64,000 nt of DNA from Parapedobacter defluvii (GTDB lineage Bacteria > Bacteroidota > Bacteroidia > Sphingobacteriales > Sphingobacteriaceae): NCBI RefSeq assembly GCF_014642075.1, contig NZ_BMIK01000015.1:1-64000 (forward strand). Reading direction: 5' to 3'. The notes below the pieces were generated by a model. The model searched no databases, was not told the DNA's origin, and was given only the letters and a program-made list of their open reading frames with translations. The translations under genes and the position numbers were made by a program. Below are positions 23,901 to 32,684 of the stretch, piece by piece (position 1 is the stretch's first letter; each line of letters begins with the position of its first letter).

Positions 23901-24685
23901 CGACATATAAATTGCAATTGGTTGCCGGAAGAAATTTACAACCCTCCGGTATGACCAGCGAATTCCTAGTAAACGAATCGCTTGTAAAAAGCTTGGGATT
24001 GAAAAAACCGGAAGATATATTGGGCAAAGAAATAAGCATGTTGGGTGATCTGATAAAATGCCCCGTTGTTGGGGTATTGAAAGACTTTAACGATCGATCG
24101 TTTCACCACAGCCTGGCTCCATTGCTCATTACCACAAACAGCACCATGTACCGCCAGGTGGGAATAAAGCTTACGACGACAAACATTGCTTCCACCATGC
24201 TGGCTGTTAAAAAAATATGGGAGCAAACATTTCCGGATTATGTCTATGAATACAAGTTTCTGGATGATAAAATTGAAAGTTTTTACAAACAGGAAAATCA
24301 GTTAGCAGCTTTGTATAAAATTTTTGCCGCCATTGCAATATTCCTCAGCTGCCTCGGCTTGTATGGTTTAGTCTCTTTTATGGCTGTGCAGCGAATCAAA
24401 GAAGTAGGTATCCGTAAAGTATTAGGCGCCAGCACAGGCAATATCGTTTACTCGTTTTCAAAAGAATTTATCGTACTCATTGCCATTGCCTTTGCGATTG
24501 CGACACCCTTAACATGGTATTACATGTACCAATGGTTGCAGGATTATGCGTATCGCATCAACATCAGTTGGTGGCCATTTGCCATAGGTGGACTCGCTGC
24601 AATCGTGATTGCACTGGTAACAATAAGCTTCCAGGCAATAAAAGCAGCGATGGCAAACCCCGTAAAGAGCCTGAGAAATGAGTAA
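20991..24685 (+). pseudogene. AraC-type regulator fused to FtsX permease, frameshifted
   Basis: Codons 1-867 are one open frame. Residues about 10-250 are hydrophobic helices. About 290-375 is an AraC-type HTH (LNSLAEKLELTSHELSRIVN; GIAYESGFNSKTTFNRAFKQ). From Met410 (22218) an FtsX/MacB permease begins, MFKNYFKIARRNLLRNKGYT. The frame stops at 23592-23594 after SLRRALHWWYFNLS. The permease continues in another frame (VVFQFIIAQALIIGTLVIAK) to 24685. The cause is a 5-bp tandem duplication, GCACTGCACT at 23562-23571; removing one copy restores SLRRALVVFQF. The start is a TTG (20991), with no upstream ATG before a stop. Either the gene is broken or the sequence has an error. The second piece (23573-24685) carries the final permease domain with RIKEVGIRKVLGA. 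Confidence 0.8.
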
Positions 24686-24794
24686 GTAATAAATAGTAAT
24701 ACCTGAAACCGATGGATAATGCGTATATTGAGCTACTGAAAATTGCCAAGCTAAATTGAATACCGGTGAACGGAACGCAGTAATACATAGCGGT

Positions 24795-25565
24795 ATGGAA
24801 GAGTTTATAAACAAATTGGACATTGGACGATTTGAAAGCACGAATGGGTTATGGAATGAGCTGATGCTTAACGACCCTTGGAGCGTTGGCTACGTTACTA
24901 GGCTTATTGAAACCAACGAGTTCCGAGATAAAGAGGAATGGGAAAACTACTATTACAATTCGGGAAAAGAAAGAGAACGCCAGCTACTAGCCTTCAGTCC
25001 GGATATCAGGGAAAAGTTGGATGACGAACAGCTGGTTCGCAGAAACAAGACCGCGATACAGCAAATGGGATGGAATTTAAGGAACTTAAATTTCAATTAC
25101 GGCAGGACCATCGAACAGATAAGTAGAAAAGGGAAGATTCTTTTTGAAACCGCAAGAAGTAGAGGTATAGCTATTTCGGAAAGCGAGTGTGTTGAGGCTG
25201 TAAGATTCAGAACGATTTGCCAAACATGGAACGGGGTAATTATCAGGGAACGAAAAACCATCGACTCGTTACGGAAATCTTTCCCTACCCTCTCATTCCG
25301 AAAAACGGATGGCGATTTTGACTATGAATATGCCGTAGACTATCAATTGTTTCTGAATGATTCGCTAATCTGCGGAATACAGATAAAACCCGCGTCATAT
25401 GCCAACAGTGAAGCATCCTACGTCCTCAATGCGAAAGCGGCAAATAAAAGGAAGAATGACAATTACACCAATCACTTCGGAGTGCCTGTATTTGATATCA
25501 TATTTGAAAGAGGAGAAATTCAGAACCCGCGCATCAAAGATTGCATAAAAGAGCTTCTTCCGTAA
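24795..25565 (+). CDS. Type II restriction endonuclease, MjaI-like (CTAG predicted)
   Basis: A 256-aa protein followed directly by a DNA methyltransferase gene. Seen: GYVTRLIETNEFRDKEEWEN near the start, a helical middle (GRTIEQISRKGKILFETA, ECVEAVRFRTICQTWNGV) and a PD-(D/E)xK-like core, DFDYEYAVDYQLFL then ICGIQIKPASYA. Gln stands where Glu is more usual (QIK). The layout and the IKPxSY/TY element recall MjaI-family enzymes, which cut CTAG. The methyltransferase partner points to the same site. The assignment rests on resemblance and context. The ATG at 24795 is used because residues before it look unrelated. Confidence 0.72.
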   Translation: MEEFINKLDIGRFESTNGLWNELMLNDPWSVGYVTRLIETNEFRDKEEWENYYYNSGKERERQLLAFSPDIREKLDDEQLVRRNKTAIQQMGWNLRNLNFNYGRTIEQISRKGKILFETARSRGIAISESECVEAVRFRTICQTWNGVIIRERKTIDSLRKSFPTLSFRKTDGDFDYEYAVDYQLFLNDSLICGIQIKPASYANSEASYVLNAKAANKRKNDNYTNHFGVPVFDIIFERGEIQNPRIKDCIKELLP

Positions 25566-25580
25566 CATCCCGGCTTCCCG

Positions 25581-25611
25581 TTGCACAGCGCTCATTTTTT
25601 CTCTAAGTTTG
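25581..25611 (+). promoter_or_regulatory. Own promoter of the methyltransferase gene
   Basis: TTG (25581-25583) and TAAGTTTG (25604-25611) fit the -33/-7 pattern with 20 nt between them. The predicted transcript start falls at about 25616-25618, i.e. at the ATG, implying a leaderless or nearly leaderless message independent of the restriction gene. Confidence 0.5.
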
Positions 25612-25615
25612 CGCC

Positions 25616-26689
25616 ATGTCCATCCCATCCACCCAACATCAGGTTATCATCAGCGAGGCCGCGGGGAAAATGATCGAATTGAACGATCATTCCATAGATT
25701 TGGTAGTAACTTCACCTCCTTATCCGATGATCGAGATGTGGGACGACATCATGGCCAACATCAACCCGGCCATTGGCGATGACCTGCGGCAGGGCGATGG
25801 ATCTGCGGCTTTTGAGCGGATGCACCAATTGCTTGACACCGTGTGGGAGCAAACCTATCGGGTATTAAAGCCGGGAGGGTTTGCCTGTATCAACATTGGC
25901 GATGCCACCCGTACCATCGACGATCAGTTTGCTTTATACGCAAACCACTCGCGTATCATCTCCGCCTTTCTCCGCCTGGGCTTTGCCAATATGCCCAATA
26001 TCCTTTGGCGCAAGCAAACCAATGCGCCCAATAAATTTATGGGGTCAGGTATGCTCCCTGCGGGGGCATATGTGACGCTGGAGCACGAATGGATACTGGT
26101 GTTTCGTAAGGCAGGTAAACGGGTGTTTAGATCGGAAGCGGAAAAACAATTGCGCAGGGAGAGTGCTTTTTTCTGGGAAGAACGCAACACCTGGTTTTCG
26201 GATCTTTGGGACCTGAAGGGAGTCAAACAGAAGATAGCCAACTCCGGAAGCCGTAACCGCAGCGCTGCCTTCCCTTTTGAGATTCCCTATCGGCTCATCA
26301 GCATGTATTCGGTGAAGGGTGACGTGGTACTCGATCCGTTTTTAGGCACGGGTACCACGATGCTGGCTGCCATGGCAACTGAACGAAACAGTTTGGGCAT
26401 TGACATTGACGGTGCCTTTTTGCCCCTCATCGCCAAATCCATCAATGAGGCGGCCCCTTTACCGTTAAACCAATATATCCGCCAGCGTATAGAAGCCCAT
26501 AAAACCTTCATGCAATTGCGGGCTTTGGATAAAAAAAAATCACCTATCAAGCATTTCAACGAGACGTTGAGCCTACCGGTAATGACCTCACAGGAGACAG
26601 AGATACGGTTTCACTACCTGGATCGCATACAGCAACAAACTCCCACCTGCTATGAAGTGACTTATCGAGACGGGGAAAGGGTTAATTAA
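25616..26689 (+). CDS. DNA N4-cytosine methyltransferase, CTAG-type (M.MthZI-like)
   Basis: A 357-aa beta-class amino-methyltransferase: motif IV TSPPYPMIEMWDD at about residues 37-49 comes before motif I DPFLGTGTTMLAAM near 240. SPPY is typical of N4-cytosine enzymes. Other landmarks: ACINIGDATRT, NKFMGSGMLPAGAYVTLEHE (order and wording as in M.MthZI, a CTAG m4C methylase) and RSAAFPFEIPYRLISMYS. It protects DNA from the adjacent endonuclease. 51 nt separate the two genes, and the promoter just upstream allows separate expression. Confidence 0.88.
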   Translation: MSIPSTQHQVIISEAAGKMIELNDHSIDLVVTSPPYPMIEMWDDIMANINPAIGDDLRQGDGSAAFERMHQLLDTVWEQTYRVLKPGGFACINIGDATRTIDDQFALYANHSRIISAFLRLGFANMPNILWRKQTNAPNKFMGSGMLPAGAYVTLEHEWILVFRKAGKRVFRSEAEKQLRRESAFFWEERNTWFSDLWDLKGVKQKIANSGSRNRSAAFPFEIPYRLISMYSVKGDVVLDPFLGTGTTMLAAMATERNSLGIDIDGAFLPLIAKSINEAAPLPLNQYIRQRIEAHKTFMQLRALDKKKSPIKHFNETLSLPVMTSQETEIRFHYLDRIQQQTPTCYEVTYRDGERVN

Positions 26690-26712
26690 CCTGCCACTAA
26701 GGGATACGCACA

Positions 26713-27114
26713 TTAAACGCCCAATATCCACCGCACATCAAAAGCATCGGTTACCTCAACGAGCTTTTGACTGGCATCATCCTCCATAGAAAGGTTTTCT
26801 TCCTTAAGCTTCAGTTTTTCAATGAGCGATTGCCTATCTTCCGTATTTTTACAATACAGGAAAATAGACATGTAATTTCCGAGTGTTCTTCCTTCGTTGT
26901 GTACCAGGTCTGAACCGTGAATAATGATGCGATCGGAAACAAGCGAACCACTAACGACAGGCATCTCTGGATAACCCGCTATTTCTTCTTCAAAGGTTTC
27001 AAACTGTAAGGTGCCGCCAAAACAGGTTTGGTAATAGGTGAGTGCTTTCTTACAATTACCCGAAAATGTGATGAAGATCGCACTCACAAGTTTACCGTTA
27101 TCGGGTCCATTCAT
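26713..27114 (-). CDS. VOC (PhnB-like) family protein
   Basis: A 133-aa VOC-superfamily protein: SAIFITFSGNCKKALTYYQT near the start, GGTLQFETFEEE, DRIIIHGSDLVHNEG and a C-terminal TDAFDVRWILGV. The substrate is unknown. It ends a run of minus-strand genes (SRPBCC at 27126, 12 nt upstream, then DUF1801 and DoxX) that are probably co-transcribed. Confidence 0.85.
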   Translation of the reverse strand: MNGPDNGKLVSAIFITFSGNCKKALTYYQTCFGGTLQFETFEEEIAGYPEMPVVSGSLVSDRIIIHGSDLVHNEGRTLGNYMSIFLYCKNTEDRQSLIEKLKLKEENLSMEDDASQKLVEVTDAFDVRWILGV

Positions 27115-27125
27115 AACAGATTGTG

Positions 27126-27575
27126 TTAGGCATCGGGAATTTCAGGTTCTACGAGTTTGATCAATTTATCCAGCGATTCCTGCCAGCCTAAATAACACAT
27201 TTCTGGGGGTATGGCGGAAGGAATTCCCTCCTGCAATACCTTCAGTTCAGTGCCACACGAAACGGCTTTCAGCCATACAGTTGTGGTGATTTCTCCGGGC
27301 AAATTGCGATCGTCAAACGAATCGGTGTACTTAATAAACTCATTGGGTTTTATTTCAAGGAATGTTCCACCGAAAGAATGCCCATTCCCCGTGCTGAAAT
27401 TGATAAATGTCATGTGATACTTCCCTCCTTCCCTGAAATCCATTTGCTGCACGGTGCACACAAAGCCGTAAGGTGGCAGCCAAGTTGCATGTGCTACGGG
27501 GTCGGCAAATGCGCGAAATACTTTTTCCGGACGTGCCTTGATTATCCGGTGTAAAGAAACTGAATTACTTTCCAT
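27126..27575 (-). CDS. SRPBCC (AHSA1-type) domain protein
   Basis: A 149-aa START-like fold protein: SVSLHRIIKARPEKVFRAFA at 5-24, THATWLPP-type segment (HATWLPPYGFVC), MDFREGGKYHMTF, a C-terminal helix MCYLGWQESLDKLIKLVEPE. The ligand is unknown. Twelve bases separate it from the downstream VOC gene. It resembles the SRPBCC gene at 9491 but lacks an adjacent ArsR gene. Confidence 0.88.
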   Translation of the reverse strand: MESNSVSLHRIIKARPEKVFRAFADPVAHATWLPPYGFVCTVQQMDFREGGKYHMTFINFSTGNGHSFGGTFLEIKPNEFIKYTDSFDDRNLPGEITTTVWLKAVSCGTELKVLQEGIPSAIPPEMCYLGWQESLDKLIKLVEPEIPDA

Positions 27576-27610
27576 GATGTTAAAATTTATTTGTCAATAA
27601 CTATTTCCTA

Positions 27611-27997
27611 TTATGCTCTTTTCTTATTATGCGCTGCCTTTTCCTCATTCTCCTTTTTTCGGAATGCGACAATTTTCTTGATCAGCGTCTCGGGCAGCGG
27701 CTTATCCATTGGAAATTGGATAACCGATTTACTGGTTTTATACCCCTCTAGATCGGCCTTGAAGTGCTCCCAAAAGGCCTCGCTATAGGGATGCGACAAG
27801 GAGATGTGTTTGGGAAATGCACAATAGTATATCAGATAACCGCGGTATTTAAAACAAGGAATCTGATAGCTGATGCATTCCTCGGCATCGGGCACCACCT
27901 CGTTAACGACTTTCCGGACGGTCTCCAATCGTGTCAACGCTTCGCCGCTGAATGCCTGGTGATACTCGTCTATGGTTTGATAATTGGTCTTAGCCAT
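27611..27997 (-). CDS. DUF1801 (YdhG-like) family protein
   Basis: A 128-aa protein of the DUF1801/YdhG family, a small alpha/beta fold sometimes named iron chaperone by similarity to frataxin-like proteins, without firm proof. Seen: YHQAFSGEALTRLETVRKVV, AEECISYQIPCFKYRGYLI, YYCAFPKHISLSHPYSEAF and IQFPMDKPLPETLIKKIV. The ATG at 27997 is used; it overlaps the 3' end of the DoxX gene by 8 nt, indicating coupling. Confidence 0.86.
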   Translation of the reverse strand: MAKTNYQTIDEYHQAFSGEALTRLETVRKVVNEVVPDAEECISYQIPCFKYRGYLIYYCAFPKHISLSHPYSEAFWEHFKADLEGYKTSKSVIQFPMDKPLPETLIKKIVAFRKKENEEKAAHNKKRA

Positions 27998-28364
27998 TGG
28001 TCCGGATTTTGTTGTTATACACGTAAGAAACAGCAAGAATGGCCAATACCACCAGTGGCAACAGCATAAACCCTATGTTTTTATCGACACAGGCATGGCT
28101 GATGAATGCAAAGATCAAATTGAACGTAAGCCCTGCATAGGCCCATTCCTGCAGCTTACGGGGTGTTTTACGATAGCCGATCGCGATAACACCAAGTACT
28201 TTACAGATAATCAGCGCATAGGCAAAGTAATCGGGATAACCCAAGGGTCTTGTCCCGACGGTCGATTGCTCTGGCGCAAACAGCAACGTACTAAGCGGGA
28301 TGACGCCTTCCCAAAGGATGATGAAGGTAGTCGCCACCCAAAAGATTATTTTATGCTTTTTCAT
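27990..28364 (-). CDS. DoxX-like small membrane protein
   Basis: A 124-aa protein with four hydrophobic helices (about residues 6-24, 45-63, 74-92 and 98-116), matching the DoxX-like family: KIIFWVATTFIILWEGVIPL, then LGYPDYFAYALIICKVLGVI and LQEWAYAGLTFNLIFAFISH. The role is unknown. Its stop overlaps the start of the DUF1801 gene. Confidence 0.86.
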   Translation of the reverse strand: MKKHKIIFWVATTFIILWEGVIPLSTLLFAPEQSTVGTRPLGYPDYFAYALIICKVLGVIAIGYRKTPRKLQEWAYAGLTFNLIFAFISHACVDKNIGFMLLPLVVLAILAVSYVYNNKIRTNG

Positions 28365-28523
28365 CTGTATATAATTTGCTTTTTAACGGTGATGAAGCTA
28401 TCAGATTTTTCATTTGTGTTTGATTTCAACGGCATTCAAGATGGCTGAAGCCGTTTATTCATTCCCGTGTGCGATTGAATAAATCATGATGGTTTCATTT
28501 TACGATAATTAATGGTTTATAAA

Positions 28524-28943
28524 TTATTTTGACTCAACATAGTTCACAAAGTTGTCCAGGATAGCCTGCCACCCCTGTTTCTGAAATTCAGGGTCGTTTT
28601 CTGTTTCAGCATCAAAAGTGGTTTCTATGTAGGTGTTACCGTCTTGTGAGGTAAACAACGTGGTGGCTGTTCTGCCATTGGGCATGGTGTAGGTAATTTC
28701 CTTATGTAGTTCCACCTTGTCGTAAATACCCTCAAAATCGAAACCGAAGCTACCGTCTTTGGCTTCCATCCTATTCTTAAACTTACCTCCTACCCGCAGG
28801 TCGTTTTCACTGCTGGGGGTATGCCAACTTGGATCGGGCGTGTTCCATTTCATAATATCGCCCGGTGTATTCCAAGCCTTCCAAACATCCGCTACGGGAG
28901 CATTTGCTGTTGCTTCTACCGTGATTCTTGATACTGGTTCCAT
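28524..28943 (-). CDS. SRPBCC (AHSA1-type) domain protein
   Basis: A 139-aa START-like protein: ITVEATANAPVADVWKAWNT at 7-26, GDIMKWNTPDPSWHTP, KFKNRMEAKDGSFGFDFEG, IETTFDAETENDPEFQKQGW and a terminal helix. It is divergent from the GlxA-type regulator gene, with 142 nt between, so that regulator may control it. This is the third SRPBCC gene in the window. Confidence 0.9.
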   Translation of the reverse strand: MEPVSRITVEATANAPVADVWKAWNTPGDIMKWNTPDPSWHTPSSENDLRVGGKFKNRMEAKDGSFGFDFEGIYDKVELHKEITYTMPNGRTATTLFTSQDGNTYIETTFDAETENDPEFQKQGWQAILDNFVNYVESK

Positions 28944-29085
28944 TGTTAGTTAATTTTTGTTTATTAAATTTTACAATTCAAAATTACAATGGAGCTCCCG
29001 GTTAGGGCGGTTGCAAAGACGACAACTTTAGGGGTAAATTATGACAAAACTTTTTTTACCTTGCAACGTAATTTAGTTCGCTGCT

Positions 29086-30063
29086 ATGCATATCTCTGTC
29101 TTTGCACCTGAATATGGGGTAATTGAAGCGGTTACACCGCCATTCAGAACTTTTAACACCGCCAATGAATTTCTGACGGCATTTGGCAAAAAGCCCGTTT
29201 TCACGGTGGAGTACGTGGGCCTGAGGGAATATGTACCGGCTAACAATGGCGAATACATGATAAAAACGGACAGGTTGCTCAAAGATGTGACCGAAACGGA
29301 CCTATTAATCATACCTCCTACATTTGGCGATACGGCCAAGGGGATTCAGGCCAATGCGGAAGCAATACCTTATTTCAAAAAGTTGCACGAAAAAGGTGCA
29401 AGCCTTGCCAGTTTATGCGTCGGCGCTTTTCTTCTGGCTGAAACGGGTTTACTCAACGGCAAAAAATGTTCTACCCATTGGGCGCATATAACCGAATTTA
29501 AAGAAAGATATCCCGACGTAGAAGTGGAAGATGGAGCGATCATCACAGAACACGATAATATTTACAGCAGCGGCGGGGCAAGCAGTTTATGGAATTTAAT
29601 CTTATACCTGGTTGAAAAGTTTTCGGACAGGGAAACGGCGATCATGATTTCAAAATATTTTGCATTGGATATCGGGAGGGATAGTCAGTCTCAATTCGCG
29701 ATATTCAAAGGCCAGCGGAACCACGGTTATGACGATATTCGAAAAGTACAGGATTACATTGAACAACATTACCAGGATAAAATATCCATAGAAACGTTGG
29801 CGAATTTAATTAATACCGGCCGCAGAACGTTTGAAAGAAGATTTAAAGAGGCTACCAACAACACCCCCATCGAGTATATACAACGTGTCAGAATAGAAGC
29901 CGCTAAAAGCTTCTTTGAAGCATCGAGGAAGAATGTAACCGAAATAATGTTTGATGTAGGTTATACAGACACGAAAGCATTTAGGGATATTTTTAAAAAG
30001 ATTACCGGGCTTACGCCAATTGAGTATCGGAATAAGTTTGCAAGGGTGACAAATGAGGTATAG
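29086..30063 (+). CDS. GlxA-family transcriptional regulator (DJ-1/PfpI + AraC HTH)
   Basis: A 325-aa regulator. The N-terminal 190 residues form a DJ-1/PfpI-like domain with the nucleophile-elbow-like ASLCVGAFLLAETGLL near 104-119. The C-terminal 100 residues form an AraC-type double HTH: ISIETLANLINTGRRTFERR and VTEIMFDVGYTDTKAFRDIF. The sensing domain usually has no catalytic role. It is divergent from an SRPBCC gene and next to the DoxX/DUF1801/VOC run, likely targets. The ligand is unknown. Confidence 0.9.
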   Translation: MHISVFAPEYGVIEAVTPPFRTFNTANEFLTAFGKKPVFTVEYVGLREYVPANNGEYMIKTDRLLKDVTETDLLIIPPTFGDTAKGIQANAEAIPYFKKLHEKGASLASLCVGAFLLAETGLLNGKKCSTHWAHITEFKERYPDVEVEDGAIITEHDNIYSSGGASSLWNLILYLVEKFSDRETAIMISKYFALDIGRDSQSQFAIFKGQRNHGYDDIRKVQDYIEQHYQDKISIETLANLINTGRRTFERRFKEATNNTPIEYIQRVRIEAAKSFFEASRKNVTEIMFDVGYTDTKAFRDIFKKITGLTPIEYRNKFARVTNEV

Positions 30064-30141
30064 CGAAAAATCTGTACGCAAGTAGGGAAATGACGTATTT
30101 TTTAGTATTTTCGGCCCCGGTGAAAAATGAATTATAAACGC

Positions 30142-30155
30142 GGGCAGATCTGCCC
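30142..30155. promoter_or_regulatory. Perfect 14-bp palindrome before the VCBS gene
   Basis: GGGCAGATCTGCCC is fully symmetrical with no loop, so it suits a dimeric DNA-binding protein better than an RNA hairpin. It lies 22 nt before the ATG at 30178 and is followed by AAAAAA. Its regulator is unknown. Confidence 0.45.
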
Positions 30156-30177
30156 AAAAAATCCAAAAGTTGCCAAT

Positions 30178-31353
30178 ATGCTCAATTTTTTTAGCAATAC
30201 CCATGGGATATCCGTTCGGACGTTTGTGTTATGTCCCTTTCTATGCGCCATTACAACCCCATTTTTATGGGCCCAGGAGAAAGAAAAAATAAAGTTTACA
30301 CCGTATTTCGTCGCTGCCGAAAGCTTTGAATCAGTCGGTGTAATTGATGTGAATAACGACGGTAAACCAGACCTTGTCTCGGGCGACTTTTATTACCTTA
30401 ACGAGGGTGACGCCAAAACCATCTTCCGAAAACGCCACAGACTGGGAGATCAGCCTGCTTTTGCCGAATACTTCGATGACTTCTCTACGATTCCCATCGA
30501 TGTCAACAAAGATGGACGCATGGATTTTGTTACCGGTGGCTGGTTTGGAGAGACCTTACGCTGGCACGAAAATCCGGGGACGAATGAAGAATGGCCTGCC
30601 CACGAAATTGCGAAAGTAGGCAACGTGGAGACCGTGAGGGCCTGGGATCTGGATAACGACGGACAGGTTGAAATTGTACCGAACACCCCCAATTCACCCC
30701 TTCATTATTTTAAACTGGAGGGCCCCGGCAAATTTGTACGTTACGAAGTGGGCGATTATAAAAGTCACGGAATTGGCTTTGGTGACATTAACGGCGATGG
30801 AAAAGGTGACTTCATCGTCAAAAATGGCTGGATAGAAAATAAAGGAAACAACCAGTGGGTGTTCCACCCGGATTTTGACATGGGCGAACATGCCAGTATA
30901 CCGATTATTGTGACCGATCTGAACGGAGATGGAAAAAACGACCTGATTGCCGGTACGGCGCATGATTATGGGATCTATTGGTACGAACAGCAGGTCAGCG
31001 CCGACGGAAAACGTTCTTTCAAAAAACACCTGATTGACGATACAGCTTCCCAATATCATGAATTGGTATGGACCGACATTACGGGCGATGGAAAACCGGA
31101 GCTGATAACCGGCAAACGTTACAGAGCACACAACGACGGTGACCCGGGCGCACACGATGACGTCGGCTTATATTATTTCACATGGGATGGTAAATCGTTT
31201 ACAAAAAACATCATTGCATACGGCCCTCCAGGTGTTGGCAAAGGCACCGGTATCTACATGCAAGTTGCCGACCTGAGGGATTCAGGAAGAAAAGACATTG
31301 TTGTAGCCGGAAAAGACGGTCTCTGGGTGTTTTTCAATGAAGGACTTCAGTAA
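30178..31353 (+). CDS. Exported FG-GAP/VCBS-repeat protein
   Basis: A 391-aa protein with signal peptide ending near FLWAQ (residue 32) and about seven calcium-binding VCBS/FG-GAP repeats: DVNNDGKPDLVSG, DVNKDGRMDFVTGG, DLDNDGQVEIV, DINGDGKGDFIV, DLNGDGKNDLIAG, DITGDGKPELITG and DLRDSGRKDIVVAG. This predicts a seven-bladed propeller, extracellular or periplasmic. It is the first gene of a plus-strand operon with an SGNH hydrolase (33-nt gap) and a PVC-type dehydrogenase. The ATG at 30178 fits the signal peptide. Confidence 0.9.
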   Translation: MLNFFSNTHGISVRTFVLCPFLCAITTPFLWAQEKEKIKFTPYFVAAESFESVGVIDVNNDGKPDLVSGDFYYLNEGDAKTIFRKRHRLGDQPAFAEYFDDFSTIPIDVNKDGRMDFVTGGWFGETLRWHENPGTNEEWPAHEIAKVGNVETVRAWDLDNDGQVEIVPNTPNSPLHYFKLEGPGKFVRYEVGDYKSHGIGFGDINGDGKGDFIVKNGWIENKGNNQWVFHPDFDMGEHASIPIIVTDLNGDGKNDLIAGTAHDYGIYWYEQQVSADGKRSFKKHLIDDTASQYHELVWTDITGDGKPELITGKRYRAHNDGDPGAHDDVGLYYFTWDGKSFTKNIIAYGPPGVGKGTGIYMQVADLRDSGRKDIVVAGKDGLWVFFNEGLQ

Positions 31354-31386
31354 TTTACAACCATCATATAGTTAATCAAATTCCGA

Positions 31387-32610
31387 ATGTTAAAGACAAA
31401 GTTATTTTTGCTTGCCAGTGGAATAATAGGTACCCTGCTGGCCGGCACCTGCTTAGACCTTCCCGCTCAAAGACTGGGCAGTCATGCTTCACTGGAGTTA
31501 AAACAAAACGAACGGATCCTTTTTCTGGGAAGCTCGCTCTTTGAAAATGAATTAGAAAAGGGATATCTCGAATTTGCGATTTCCAGCCGTTGGCCTGACA
31601 AGGACCTGACGTTCCGCAACCTTGGTTGGGTGGGCGATAATGTGTTTGCAGAAGCACGGAGCACATTCACAACACCGCCTAGCCCGTATCAGCAACTGTT
31701 TCAGCAAATCAGGAGCACCACCCCCAATCACGTGCTGGTTGCCTATGGCGGAATCGAATCCCAAAAAGGAGAAGAAGGTCTTGGCGAATTTGTCAAAGGG
31801 CTCGAAATAATTATTGACTCAATCGATGCCCTTGGAGCACAAACGATTCTCTTATCTACGATTCCCGTAAAACTCGCAGGGAATCCGGAAAACACAGCGA
31901 CCCAAAACAAAAACCTCAAGCTGTATGCAGATGCGATTTCAACTGTCGCATCGAAACGCAAAAAAAGGTATGTGGATCTTTATACGCCCATTGCCAAAAA
32001 CACAGACGATATCTTCCTTGACAATGGCATCCATTTGAACGACAAGGGCTATTATTACCTTGCACAGGTGCTCGAAGAATCTTTCGGATGGCCTCCCCGC
32101 GAATCAAAGGTAACCATTAACGCATCGAAATCTACGGCGTCCGGTCCGGCTAAAATCATTTCAGACAAAGAAGGCAAAATTGCTTTCAGCGTGGAAGAAC
32201 CCATTCTTCCGTTCCCGGTAACTGATTCGGGGAAACCGGCTGCGGAAGTGTCTGTATCGGTGCAGGTAAATGGTCTGAAAGATGGGTTTTATACCTTAAC
32301 TGAAAACGGACGACAATTGGTTACGGCGTCAGCGGCTGACTGGGCAAATGGCATCGTGCTGGACCATGGTATCTCGCAGGAACAGGCTACCCAGATCTGT
32401 GGCTACATTGTCAAGAAGAATGAATTATTCTTTCAGCAGTATCGCCCCATGAACAGAACCTACATTCTGGGATTCAGAGCATATGAACAAGGCAGGCACC
32501 AGCAAGGCCTTAAGGACCTGGATTTTATCATTGCCTGGCTGGAAGGACAAATTAAACTGCACCGGCAACCTGTGGTCAAACGATACGAACTCAGTCCTTT
32601 GAAGGAATAA
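31387..32610 (+). CDS. SGNH/GDSL-family hydrolase, exported
   Basis: A 407-aa protein with a signal segment. The first 220 residues are an SGNH esterase fold: block I ILFLGSSLFENE (Ser in the GDS position), RNLGWVGDNVFAEAR (block II Gly), VLVAYGGIES, and block V DNGIHLNDKGYYYLAQ with the Asp/His pair. The block III Asn is not obvious. The C-terminal 180 residues have no named domain. Likely a carbohydrate or acyl esterase acting outside the inner membrane. It is co-transcribed with the VCBS and dehydrogenase genes. Confidence 0.82.
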   Translation: MLKTKLFLLASGIIGTLLAGTCLDLPAQRLGSHASLELKQNERILFLGSSLFENELEKGYLEFAISSRWPDKDLTFRNLGWVGDNVFAEARSTFTTPPSPYQQLFQQIRSTTPNHVLVAYGGIESQKGEEGLGEFVKGLEIIIDSIDALGAQTILLSTIPVKLAGNPENTATQNKNLKLYADAISTVASKRKKRYVDLYTPIAKNTDDIFLDNGIHLNDKGYYYLAQVLEESFGWPPRESKVTINASKSTASGPAKIISDKEGKIAFSVEEPILPFPVTDSGKPAAEVSVSVQVNGLKDGFYTLTENGRQLVTASAADWANGIVLDHGISQEQATQICGYIVKKNELFFQQYRPMNRTYILGFRAYEQGRHQQGLKDLDFIIAWLEGQIKLHRQPVVKRYELSPLKE

Positions 32611-32684
32611 TAATTTCGGAATAAACCCAACCCATCTCACGAAGACGGGACAGATACTAACAACTAAAAAGCAAAAATAAGCAG

